Of a stretch of 64,000 bases of DNA, positions 14,101 through 24,254 are shown piece by piece. The DNA is from Leucaena leucocephala (taxonomy: Eukaryota > Streptophyta > Magnoliopsida > Fabales > Fabaceae). The stretch lies in assembly GCA_037074615.1 (NCBI GenBank), contig CM073542.1, forward strand, positions 22,081,568 through 22,145,567. Direction: 5' to 3'. The notes beneath the pieces were generated by a model. It was not told the origin of the DNA. It saw nothing but the letters and a program-made list of their open reading frames with translations, and made no database searches. Positions within the stretch are counted from its first letter, which is position 1. Each line of letters opens with the position of its first letter. The translations under genes and the position numbers were made by a program.

Positions 14101-14914
14101 TAGTTGGTAAGAAAATATTGTTTTAAGTATCTGTATGTATATAATAATTGACAATATTTATGTTGGTTTGAGATTTTACATATCTTTTTTTGCATACTTT
14201 ATTTGAATTGTGTATATCCATATGAAGGATTGATGTTACTGCTCACATTCTTTGAATCTCACCATTTTTCTACCATGATATATAGCTAGGTCAAGTGGCT
14301 CAAGTGGCAAAAGGGTTGCTATAGAAGAAGACTAAGAAGGTGGAATGGCAGAAGTAGTTGTACATTTTAGTTTTGGTTAAAGTAGATAAATATTTTAATT
14401 AAAGCCGTGTGAAGCTCGTATAAAGTAGATTAATATTCTTATTAAAGCCATGTGTGATATATATAAAGTTGTTATATATAAATTATATAGTGAAGTATGT
14501 AATCCTCAGAGAGGAAGTTCAAATTCTAGCTGGAGGTAGGTAAGTGTCATCAACATGGATGATTGTATGGTGGTATTACTATTAAGTTGTTAGTTTGGTT
14601 ATGAATAAAATAGAACATATATGCTAGTTGTTAAATTACTGAACTTAGGTCTTTAGGTTTATTCAAAATTTTAAAATAAAGCTTAAGGATTTAAACCAAG
14701 TTTAGCTTTGAGAAATAATTAGTTATGGATCTTCAAATTTTATAGAAAATCCTTTTCCTTTAAAAAAGGAAGAACTCTTTTGGGATTAGAAAGTTTTTGA
14801 AACTTTGGTTTTTAAAGGAACTATTTGAAAATCTTCAGTTAAACCCTTAATAAAGGTGTTAGTCCATAAGGAGTTTTAAATTTATAAATAAAGGTATTAG
14901 TTCACAAGGTGTCA
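11180..14914 (+). mobile_element. Probable solo LTR of a Ty3-type element
   Basis: The stretch starts TGTAACAGCCC, a start common in long plant Ty3/gypsy LTRs, and ends GTCA. AATTTA flanks both sides (11174-11179 and 14915-14920), which fits a target duplication. It contains no gag or pol. An internal non-AT-rich block at about 11690-11930, with a GAGAGAGAG run and a splice-like AGGTGAGCT, looks like a transcribed leader. It separates subtilase copies 2 and 3 and contains another inserted element at 13256-14020. A six-base duplication is longer than the usual five, so the ends need checking against other copies. It could instead be an unrelated non-coding insert. Confidence 0.45.
13256..14020. 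mobile_element. GC-rich terminal-repeat element, probably non-autonomous hAT-like
   Basis: An insertion of about 765 bases that begins GGGCTGTGCAC (after TA) and ends GTGCACACCCC, with TAAAG on both outer sides (13251-13255 and 14021-14025). Two GC-rich arms (about 13258-13435 and 13855-14020), full of GGGCAGGGC and CCCTGCCC, are direct copies of each other, and each contains a small palindrome (right arm GGGCTGCA-AAA-TGCAGCCC). About 420 bases of very AT-rich DNA separate them. No transposase is present. TAGGGGTGTGCA-like ends are typical of plant hAT elements, but the duplication is only five clean bases. Confidence 0.45.
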
Positions 14915-14920
14915 AATTTA

Positions 14921-15604
14921 CACATATTAATAAAAATAGTTATAAGCATTAAGTTTATCATAAAATTCAAGTGATTTCTAATATTATCCTCATTAATTAT
15001 AATAAATTTTAACATCATTTTTATGTTGTTGAAATTTATTGTATCGGTATATATAGAAAGAAAATATTTAATGACCTTGAAACAAGTAAATGTTTTATAA
15101 AAAGGATAAAACAATTTAGTCTATGCTTTATAATAATGACAAGAGGGAGTAATGACTAAGTGATACAGCCTAACTATTAAAAAATTATTTATCTTTGATC
15201 ATTAACATTTTTAATGATTAAGGGAAACATTATTTCTATTTTAATATTTTTAAATTGATATTGATAAAAAAATTCTAAATACTCATAACTTCTAAACAAA
15301 ATAAAATTACATTTTAACACAATTAAATTTTGATTGTATTAAAAATATTCATTTCTTTTTCATTTAGTGAAAATAAATTTCAATTACATTCATTGCACAT
15401 TAGCTATACATTTAAAATGAATTTAATAAATTGGATTCTCCATCATGGATATTGAAAGTTTTAAAAAGTCAGATTTGTTTCCATAAACGAACAAAAATGA
15501 AAGTCAAATACAATTCATTAGCAATAATTAAATTGTCCTCCTCCCTTTTCTTCTTTATACATGTTGTGCCACCATTCACATTAATTCGTGCAGGGAACAA
15601 AACA
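14921..15604. other. Spacer and promoter of subtilase copy 3
   Basis: AT-rich non-coding DNA. The part from about 15350 onward matches the promoter of copy 2, including GTCAGATTTGTTT and the TATA-like TTTATACATG at 15554-15563, about 45 bases before the chosen ATG. An in-frame ATG at 15431 exists but lies upstream of this TATA and would bury the signal peptide. Confidence 0.5.
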
Positions 15605-16567
15605 ATGGCTAAGCATTCTTCAACTATTTTCTTCTGTCTCGCATCTCTAATAATTCCCTTATTATTATGCGATGCTTGTCATGATGTTGAACATATCAAA
15701 ACTTACATAGTTTTCATGGGATCACTTCCTGAGGAATCATCGTACTCTCCAACTTTTCATCATATGAGAATGCTTCAACAAGTTACTGAAGAAACTGATG
15801 ACGTGGCAAGTTCATTGTTGATTCGAAGCTACAAGAGAAGTTTCAATGGCTTCGCCGCAAAACTCAGTGAAGAGCAAAGAGACAAGATTGCTCAAATGGA
15901 AGAAGTAGTATCTGTTTTTCCAAGCACAACACTTCACACTCAGACAACCAGATCATGGGATTTCACGGGTTTGGTTCAGTCAACGGTCAAACGAAACGTA
16001 TCTGGTGAAAGTGATGTCATAATCGGATTTATTGACACTGGAATTTGGCCTGAATCAGACAGTTTTACAGATACAGGTTTTGGTCCTCCTCCCAAAAAAT
16101 GGAAAGGTACTATACTCATCCGATGCTATTTCAAAAAACAAAAAACATATACTCTTCTAATCACCTTATCAGAATTAAGAAGAGCAAAGAGATAAGACTG
16201 GATTGTTTAGAAGAAGATTTTTTTTTTCTATTTATAAGTCACATCAATAATTTTTTCCTGTGATATATAATTTTACCCTTAATTTACTATTGTGTTTATT
16301 TTATTCTTATAAGTATAATATTTATTAAATAGTGATTGACAAAGTTAAAAAGTTATTAAATTTTAAGGTGAAGTTAATGAAGTTTAATTAAGGTTTTTCT
16401 TAATATGTAGAAAATATATTAGAAATAACTTATAAATAAGATCATATGAGTAAAATTGTAAGTTTACTCATATTTAATAGCATAAATTACATTTAAGAAG
16501 CTATAGAAGATACAATTAATAAAATTTTAAACAAAGACATTTTTGAAAGAAAATTTAATTAACGATA

Positions 16568-16830
16568 GCTCCAGTCTTTAATCTAAGAGTTGGTTGAAAG
16601 TTAAATTTGATCATAAATATAATATTTCAATTCACTCTATCATTTGAATTTATAAATTTTTCCTAAAGTATATATTATTTATACATATTAAAGTGTATCT
16701 ATACATGGTAGTTATGATAAAATATAACATTTTTTTAAAAAATAAATTATATTTATTATAAATAACTAATATAACTAATTTTTTAAATCTAAATTTAGTT
16801 ATTTAACTCTTGTATTAAGGATTGGAGGAG
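16568..16830. repeat. Stowaway-like MITE in intron 1 of subtilase copy 3
   Basis: The ends are GCTCCAGTCTTTAATC on the left and, read inverted, CTCCTCCAATCCTTAAT on the right, each flanked by TA. The subterminal AAGAGTT is also mirrored. The 263-base size and AT-rich interior fit a Stowaway MITE. There is no coding content. Confidence 0.5.
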
Positions 16831-18569
16831 TAAATTACTTAAGAACTATTTATTTCTTCTGGAAGGCATCATATAACCGGAGGGAGTATTGAGTATATTT
16901 GGGGAGTAATAATTTCTCTTACCATTCGCATTGTGTTGCATTTAGGACCTTGTGCTGGTGGGAAAAACTTCACATGCAATAACAAAGTCATAGGAGCTCG
17001 ATTCTACGAAGAAGACTCTGCTAGAGACAATGCCGGCCATGGATCTCATACAGCCTCAACAGCCGCAGGAAACAACGTTAATGGCGCCAGCTTTTATGGT
17101 ATAGCACAAGGCACTGCAAGAGGAGGGGTCCCATCTGCCAGAATTGCTGTATACAAAGTTTGCGACCATCAAGGTAACATTTTACACAAATGAATAAGTA
17201 TGTTTGAAAATTTATCTTTAAACTTCTAAAACTCCTAAATGTAACACCTGACCTCTCATGGAATTTGTTAACGATTTGATGATTTTGTAGTACTTTACAG
17301 TAATAAATTCTCTAATATGGCACCTCAGTGCGATCCTCTCAAAGTATTTCATGAAAACCAGCACCTACATTTTTACAAACAAGACATACCGAATTTTTAT
17401 ATATTAACAAACATTGCATTAATGTGTACTTTTAGGGCACTGCCCTAGTGCTGGAATCTTGGCTGCTTTGGATGACGCCATTGCAGATGGAGTTGACATA
17501 CTTTCGCTTTCACTTGGAAGGATGGTTCCTCCAGAACATTTGTACGATGATGATGTCATCACGATCGGTTCCTTTCATGCAATGGCGAAAGGGATTATCA
17601 CAGTGCAATCTGCAGGAAACTTAGGGCCTGAACCAGGCTCAGTGGCAAGTGTTGCACCATGGATTCTCTCAGTCGCAGCAAGCACCACAGATCGCAAAAT
17701 CATCGACAAGCTTGTTCTTGGGAATGGGACAACCTTAGTGGGAGAATCAGTAAATGCTTTTGATCTAAAAGGGAAGAAATTTCCCATAGCCAAGTGTGTT
17801 GATCGAATTTACTCCGACGTTTGTGAATGTCTGAAAAGTGAGATCCAAGGAAAGATTGTGTTATGTCGTTATGGTACAGAAATTAAAGCTTATGAAGCTG
17901 GAGCAGTTGGCGCGATTGAGAAGCATAGTGATCAAAGTAATGTACCAACAGGGGTGACTTTATTTCCTTATCTGACATTATCTCCAAAAGACTACAACGT
18001 TGTTGAGTCATACTCAAATGAATCAGAAATTCCAGAAGCTGAGATAATGAAGAGTGAGATTATTGTGGATCAAGGTACTGCTCCAAGAGTTGCAATGTTC
18101 TCTTCACGTGGGCCAAGCATAACAATCCCAGAAATCATAAAACCAGACATAACTGGCCCAGGTGTGAATATCTTAGCAGCATATTCTCCTCTGACTTCAC
18201 CATCAGGTAACGCAATTATATATAGAATCCTTCAATCCTTAATATATGACTTATTTAGTTAATTTAATTAAAATAAAGAAATTAGTTAATATAATATATT
18301 TATTCTAAAATACTCTAATAATCCTTCTTAATTCTCTCTCTTCTTCTTTTAATAGATTATTATTGATGAAGTATCAATAGGTATAATTTAAAAAAGTAAT
18401 AATAAATATAGAAAAAAGATCTTACACTTAAGATTAAGATTAACTCTCTAATTAAGTTATATATCAAAAACTAAAAACTGGAGGAGTATGCTTTACTTTT
18501 CAAAGTTATTGGTCGGATTCTTCTAGCTAGTTTTCTTATTCCTTATTTTCTTTCTGGAAGTTTATTTTA

Positions 18570-19222
18570 GTGCCTGTTTGGCACTTAGGTTTTAGAATCT
18601 CTTTTGGACAAAACCTTAGTTTAGAAAAATTTTAAGCAAACTGCCATATTTGTTCAGAAGTGATTTTGGCTAAAACTATAGTTTTGAATAAACTACTGAA
18701 ACTAGCTTTTAAAACAGTAAAAAAATTTATGGACTATCTAATTACTATTTTACCCCTATTTTTTCTTACACCCTCTCTACTCTCTCTTCTCTCATCTCTC
18801 TTCTATACCCTCTCTCCTTTCTCCTCTATCATATCTTCTCTTTCATCTCTCATATCTCTTTTATGGATTATCTAATCACTATTTTACCCCTACTTTTTCT
18901 TACACCCTCTCTACTCTCTCTTCTCTCATCTCTCTTCTATACCCTCTCTCCTTTCTCCTCTATCATATCTTCTCTCTCATCTCCCATCTCTCATATTTCT
19001 TTTCTATCATCTCTCCTCTCATCTCTCTTCTATATACTCTCCCATCTCTCATATTTCTTCTCTATCATCTCTCCTCTTTCCTACTTTTAATCAAATCATA
19101 CTCTTTTTAGTAATTTACTAATATAAAAAGTAATTCTATTACTAATCATCCAAACATCTCTATTTTTAAAATCTATTCTTCTCATAATCTATTCTCCAAA
19201 AGCTAATCCAAATAGTCCCTCA
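18570..19222. repeat. Pyrimidine-rich dispersed repeat, copy A
   Basis: Lies in intron 3 of subtilase copy 3. The outer parts (GCCTGTTTGGCAC on the left, CCAAATAGTCCCT on the right) are inverse to each other and fit terminal inverted repeats. The centre is a CTCTCT/CATCTCTC tract in which a block of about 134 bases is tandemly doubled (starting at 18729 and 18863). ORFs across it are products of the low-complexity sequence. Related copies are at about 23145-23900 and 40376-40846. Confidence 0.5.
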
Positions 19223-20175
19223 GAAAGCAAGGAAAAAACATGAAAACCTTCTCTTGGAATTTCTCTTGAATTTTCTCTCGTCAAGCTTTTCTTGGAATTT
19301 TCCTGGTTTGGGACATCTAATCCCACTAGTAATAATGTCGCGAACTTCTCAATTGTTTTTTCTGAGCTATATATAGAACATTTTGTTAAGAAAAGTGTGC
19401 TTTTCTTAATTATATTTTGTTCCTCACAATGTTACCGAATTAATTAAATCTGGGTTTGAGTTAATTCATAAGCAAATTACTTGTTCTTCATCAGGCATTG
19501 ATGGAGACTCAAGAAGGGTTAAGTACAACATTATCTCAGGAACCTCTATGTCATGTCCTCATATATCTGGAATAGCTTCGTATGTGAAAAGTTTTCATCC
19601 AGTTTGGTCTCCCGCAGCCATCAAATCTGCAATTATGACCACCGCTAAACCTCTGAATGGCCCTAAAGATTATTTTTCTTATGGATCAGGACATGTTAAT
19701 CCTGTTCAAGCTATTGATCCTGGACTTGTTTATGATCTTTCAAAACAAGATTACTTAGAACTTCTCTGCAATCTTGGTTACAACACTTCAATCATCAAAC
19801 GAATCTTCGGTAATCAAAGTATCACGTGTCCTAAATCTCCTGCTAGATCCTTGATAAGACATGCAAACTTTCCTTCGATATTAGCAGAAGTACAATCCAT
19901 GGAACCTTTCAATGTTGAGATTAATCGAACAGTCACAAATGTTGAATCTGTCGGCTCAAAGTACGAGGTTAATGTAGAGTCAACTCTGGAGTCAACGTTA
20001 CAGTGGAACCTAAGGTGCTGTCCTTCAAGTCTTTGAGTGAGAAACAATCTTTTGTTGTGAGAATTGTAGGAGGGAAATTGGAAGCAGGAACAGTGTTGTT
20101 CTCATCACTTGTATGGTCAGATGGCATTCATAATGTTAGGAGTCCTATTATTGTGAATGTTTTGAAGTCCACTTG

Positions 20176-20522
20176 AGCTTAATACATATACTGTAAATAA
20201 TTTGAAAAGTAAAATAATGGTTTTTGGTATTGAATATTAATATAAGACACCTTATTTTGTCTGAGAAATCCTAGGTCTCATTCATTCGTCATAATCTTAG
20301 TATTCTCTTACATGAATAATTAATGGTTACATTTATTTTTGACAATTTTTATTGCTTCTTGACTTTATTTGCTAACAGAGAAAATTTAGTTTCTTAATTA
20401 ATTATATATATTTTAAGTGTTTTCCTTACACTCAAATCAAGAGGTGTGAATATTTTTAATTACATCGAATTATATAAAAAACTTCACACGTGTATATTTT
20501 AAACTTCACAAGCATATTCAAA
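20176..20522. other. Spacer between subtilase copy 3 and relic 4
   Basis: AT-rich 3' flank of copy 3. It matches the flank of copy 2 up to about 20240. After that nothing is recognisable until subtilase coding homology starts abruptly near 20523. Confidence 0.5.
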
Positions 20523-21369
20523 TTATCTTCACGTGGCCCAAATTTCCCGGTACCAGAGATTCTAAAACCGGATATAAGTGCCCCAGGAATTGATATTTTG
20601 GCTGCATTTTCACCACTTGGATCAGTTTCAGGTTTTGTAGAAGACGAAAGATCTGTGAATTATAATTTTTTGTCAGGAACTTCCATGGGTTGCCCTCATG
20701 TTTCTGGTGTAGCTTCATATTTGAAGAGTCTTAATCCAGATTGGTCGCCTTCAGCTATAAAATCTGACATTTTAACAACTGCAAAACCTATGAAGAAAGC
20801 TAATGATTATGTTTGTGAGTTTGAATATGGATCTGGGCATTTGAATCCAGAACAAGCTAGTGATCCTGGGTTGGTTTATGATATATCAAAGGAAGATTAC
20901 GTGGAAATGTTATATAATTATGGTTGTAACACTTCACAGATTAAGCAGATTCCTGGAAATAGTAGTGTCACTTAGCTTGTTCCAAATCTTCTAACAGAGA
21001 TTTAATTAAGAATCTGAATGATCCTATACTTGGGGTTAATGTTAAGCCTTTCACTGCGTTTAAGGTTGAATTTAAGAGGACAGTGACAAATGTCGGATGT
21101 GGCAATTCAACTTACAAAGCCAGTGTTGTTTTATCAAAGGATGAGGTGAAGATGAATGTGTTAGAGTGGAACCTGAAGTTCTGTCGTTTAAATCGTTGAA
21201 TCAGAAGAAGTCTTTTGTTGTCAGTATTGTTGGAGAGGGAATCTCAAATCAAACTGCAATTTCCTCGTCGTTGATTTGGGCAGATGGGACCCACAATGTG
21301 AGAAGTCCAATCATTGCGTTGGCGTTTGAGGATCTTAAGAAGCTTTTTTTGAGTCTTTTCTTCTTTTAA
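20523..21369 (+). pseudogene. Subtilase relic 4, 5'-truncated
   Basis: Homology begins mid-protein at SSRGPNFPVPEILKPDIS, so the signal, propeptide and the Asp, His and Asn parts are absent. The catalytic Ser region is present (LSGTSMGCPHVSG). Unlike copies 1-3 there is no intron after the VSG motif; the reading runs straight through. A TAG at 20973-20975 ends the first frame, and a shifted frame then continues through NRTV-like and Fn3 sequence. A second shift lies just before the VEP motif at about 21165, after which the last frame runs to a stop at 21367-21369. It is most similar to the 24.3-kb pseudogene. It cannot encode a protease. Confidence 0.85.
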
Positions 21370-21633
21370 TAAAATAAAAGTAATTAACCAGAGTTGCAAA
21401 TACGTATGTGTGTTTGTATTATATACTACAGTACAATATAATAAGGCAGCTTAATATTCTCGTATGTGTTGAGTTCCTCTGATTAATTATCTCATATACC
21501 ATTTGACACCCGTAAATTAAATTCATTAAGACAAATTCATGATACTAAAATCCAATCCAAGTTGATTGGTTGACCCAATAACTTGGTGAATTAGTTTAAC
21601 CTTGTCTAGAATTTTAAATAGGTCAACTGTATT

Positions 21634-21658
21634 GATATATATATATATATATATATAT
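21634..21658. repeat. TA dinucleotide microsatellite
   Basis: About twelve uninterrupted TA units in spacer DNA. A usable polymorphic site, with no further function visible. Confidence 0.9.
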
Positions 21659-23144
21659 CTTTTATTGAGTCTCAAATAACTTCATTTTTAAGTTAAAATA
21701 AATAGTAATTTATCATATTTATACTGGGGTTAATCTGTGTTTGACTTTGACTGTTTGTATTATATACCCACAATACAATAAACTTTGACAACTTAATATC
21801 CATATGTATTGAGTTTCCCTATATAGTTAATTTCTATTAGTAATATAAATTTAAAGGGAGGGTTCAATTTTAAAATATTAATTTGTTGTGTGGAAGAGTC
21901 CCTTAAATTTATAATCAAGTACAAATGTTTACAAGCAAATTTTGATAACTTCCATATACTATATAATAATTTAGCCTATATTTTATTATGAATCACTATT
22001 CAAAATGAATATGATATAATAATTGAGAAGAATTTTTGTTAAACAATTAGTAAACTTTGCAATAATTTCAATTGCTATATATGCATTAAATTGAATATCC
22101 TTTAAATTAAATAAGTTTTCAGATCTACGAATTGACCTAAATGAAATGACATACGTCCACGCCCTACAAAAAAGTGAAAATAAGTGAAAATTATTTGTTA
22201 ACAAATAAGTGAAAATAAATATTAAGCTTCTTCTATTTTAGTCGAAACATGTCACCAAGACTAACAAAATTAACCATTTATTTATGATTTCGTCATTCCT
22301 TAATTTATATAGAATGAACATACAAGATCCCCATGCATGCATTTACCATCTGTAGAAAAGTGAATGGCTCATTAATATTTGTATATATAGGTGACTATAT
22401 TTAAATATTTTTATTTTTTCCTTTTAATTTATATATACGTATTAAAAACCATAAATATTTAACCTAAAAAACATAAATTTAAATATGATAAAAAAAATAT
22501 GTGCTACAGTACACTACCACATATTTTTTGACTAAATTTTTTAAAGGTCTTATAAATAGGGACACTAAAATCTCTTAAAAGTTGTCTTATAAAAGGAGAA
22601 CAGAGAGTGAGAATATGATTAATTAAATCATGCGTGGTCCAACCCATATGAATCTCAACAAGTCTCTCACATAATTTAATTTGAAAAATATTGAAGAAAT
22701 AACAAAATTAATATAGATAAATTTGTTGCTATTCAATGTTCCTAATTATATGAGCATCTTAACTTTCTTGCAAAAATTAATTTAAAGCAATAAATTTGTT
22801 AGTAATTAACATGAATTTGTCAAAAAAAATCCTTTACTGTAGTTGAACACCTTATCTTTTCTTTCTAACTAATTAATGTGAAAACACTTTAAATATTAGG
22901 GGCATATTTGTCAAAAAAAAATGATATATAGAAACAACTTAAAATCAGACTGTTTGTGTAATTAAAAATGGAGGCATCATTATAGCAAATGGTTTTAGAG
23001 GAAGAGATTTTAACGGTTTAAAACGAGATCTCAAACTCAAGGTGTTGTAAATATAGAAAATATTTTTTAAAAAGTTATTTCTAATTGGTTCAATAATACT
23101 GAAATTCAACTCAATTAAATAGGCATATAAAGAAAAGAGTATTA

Positions 23145-23900
23145 TGGGACTGTTTGATTAGATTTTTGGAAAATAATTTATAAAAAAAAAAAGACTTTTA
23201 TACAGCTTTTAAAAAATAGCTTCTGGAGAAGAGGTTATGGAAAAAATTAGTTCTAAATAAATGAATGTTTAGATAGTTATTATCAGAAGAATTTTTGTAA
23301 TTGGTAAATTACTAAAAAAGATATAAGATAAAGTATTAATTATTTATCATCATGATACTATTCATCATCACAGTTCATAATCATAATCATTGTTCACCTT
23401 ATTCTTTTCTCTTCCATTGCACTAGGTCATTTTCTTTCCTCTATTGGCGACAAAGAACAAAAAGCACATGGTAAGATAGTGGCATTCCATAGCGACATCT
23501 TTTTCCAGGGTGAGATTGGCGACTAACGACATCTTCTTTCATGACCAAACAGTAGCTAGTGACATTTTCTTCTATAGAGAGATGTACGGCGAGATATAAC
23601 CACCTTCTTCCTCCTTTCCTTCCTCCGGTGAGCATAAGGCAGTATATTTCTCTATTTCAACTAGCATATGGCGTAGAGAGGAAAGAGAAGAGAGAAGGAA
23701 GATGAAAGAGTAGGAAAAAATAAGGATAAAATAGTAATTGAGTAGTTTATAAACTCTTTTATTGTTCTAAAAATAGCTCCCAGTAATTTATCTAAAATTA
23801 TAGTTTTAAATCATAATTTAGTCTAAAAATTCTTTTAAACAAATATAACTGTTTATTTAAAAAAAAATTAAAGTTTCAGCTGAAAATCCTTTCAAAAGTA
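23145..23900. repeat. Pyrimidine-rich dispersed repeat, copy B (inverted)
   Basis: Starts with GGGACTGTTTGATT, which resembles the outer end of copies A and C. It has the purine-rich strand (GAGAGGAAAGAGAAGAGAG near 23677) where copy A has the pyrimidine-rich one, and ends in sequence inverse to the start of copy A. The right boundary is decayed. About 200 bases of unrelated, more balanced sequence lie inside (about 23425-23640). Confidence 0.4.
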
Positions 23901-24210
23901 AAGTTTCAATACTTTCCAATGAGTCACTATATTTTGTTTGTGACATGTTTGGACTAAATTTGTATAACATTTATTTGCAATAATGAGTAATAACGAATCC
24001 CAAAATTCATGGAGCTGTAAAACCGCCAACACTACTCGTATTGTCCACTCTCGTACATACATGTGGCTATGGTAAGCCACGTGTAGGAAATCAAATATGG
24101 TCTATGCATTCTCACTTCGGTCCTTTAATTTTTTTTTTAAAATTATATGAATGCCATACATTTTCCCCCCAAGTTTTCAAGTTTTCTTTTTCCTGACCTC
24201 ACAACTTGCA

Positions 24211-24220
24211 CTATAAATAC
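24211..24220 (+). promoter_or_regulatory. TATA box of subtilase pseudogene 5
   Basis: CTATAAATAC lies 35-44 bases before the ATG at 24255, the normal spacing for a short plant leader. The promoter core has survived although the gene is heavily damaged. Confidence 0.5.
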
Positions 24221-24254
24221 GGTACCAGGGTCTCTTGCCCAAAACACACTCACA

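Larger units (their letters stand above)
15605..20175 (+). pseudogene. Cucumisin-like subtilase copy 3, one-base frameshift
   Basis: Close paralogue of copy 2 with the same exon plan: 15605-16106, 16946-17173, 17436-18206 and 19495 onward, all phase 1. Signal peptide, I9 propeptide and catalytic residues Asp144 (IDTGIWPE), His199 (GHGSH), Asn305 (SAGNLGP) and Ser518 (SGTSMSCPH) are kept. Compared with copy 2, one base is missing near 19985 (ACTCTGGAGTC against ACTGCAGGAGTC). The frame then runs to TGA at 20034-20036, giving 680 aa. The original frame continues without further damage to TGA at 20173-20175 and encodes the normal end of the Fn3-like domain. Intron 3 is enlarged by a pyrimidine-rich repeat. 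It is a very young pseudogene, or encodes a protease with a replaced tail; transcript data would decide. Confidence 0.85.
21370..24254. other. Gene-free AT-rich spacer
   Basis: No gene seen. It contains a TA dinucleotide repeat at about 21634-21658, a diverged direct repeat (about 21411-21480 and 21752-21820, starting TGTTTGTATTATATA in both), and an inverted copy of the pyrimidine-rich dispersed repeat (about 23145-23900). The ORFs reported on the minus strand in this stretch lie in low-complexity or AT-rich sequence and have no recognisable domain. Confidence 0.5.

Noticed and set aside
15431..15604. Upstream in-frame ATG for subtilase copy 3
   Set aside because: The added 58 residues precede the TATA-like box and would hide the signal peptide, and copy 2 starts at the equivalent of 15605.
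18660..19090. Two plus-strand ORFs rich in Ser and Leu
   Set aside because: They are produced by the CTCTCATCTC low-complexity tract and its 134-base tandem doubling, inside an intron of subtilase copy 3.
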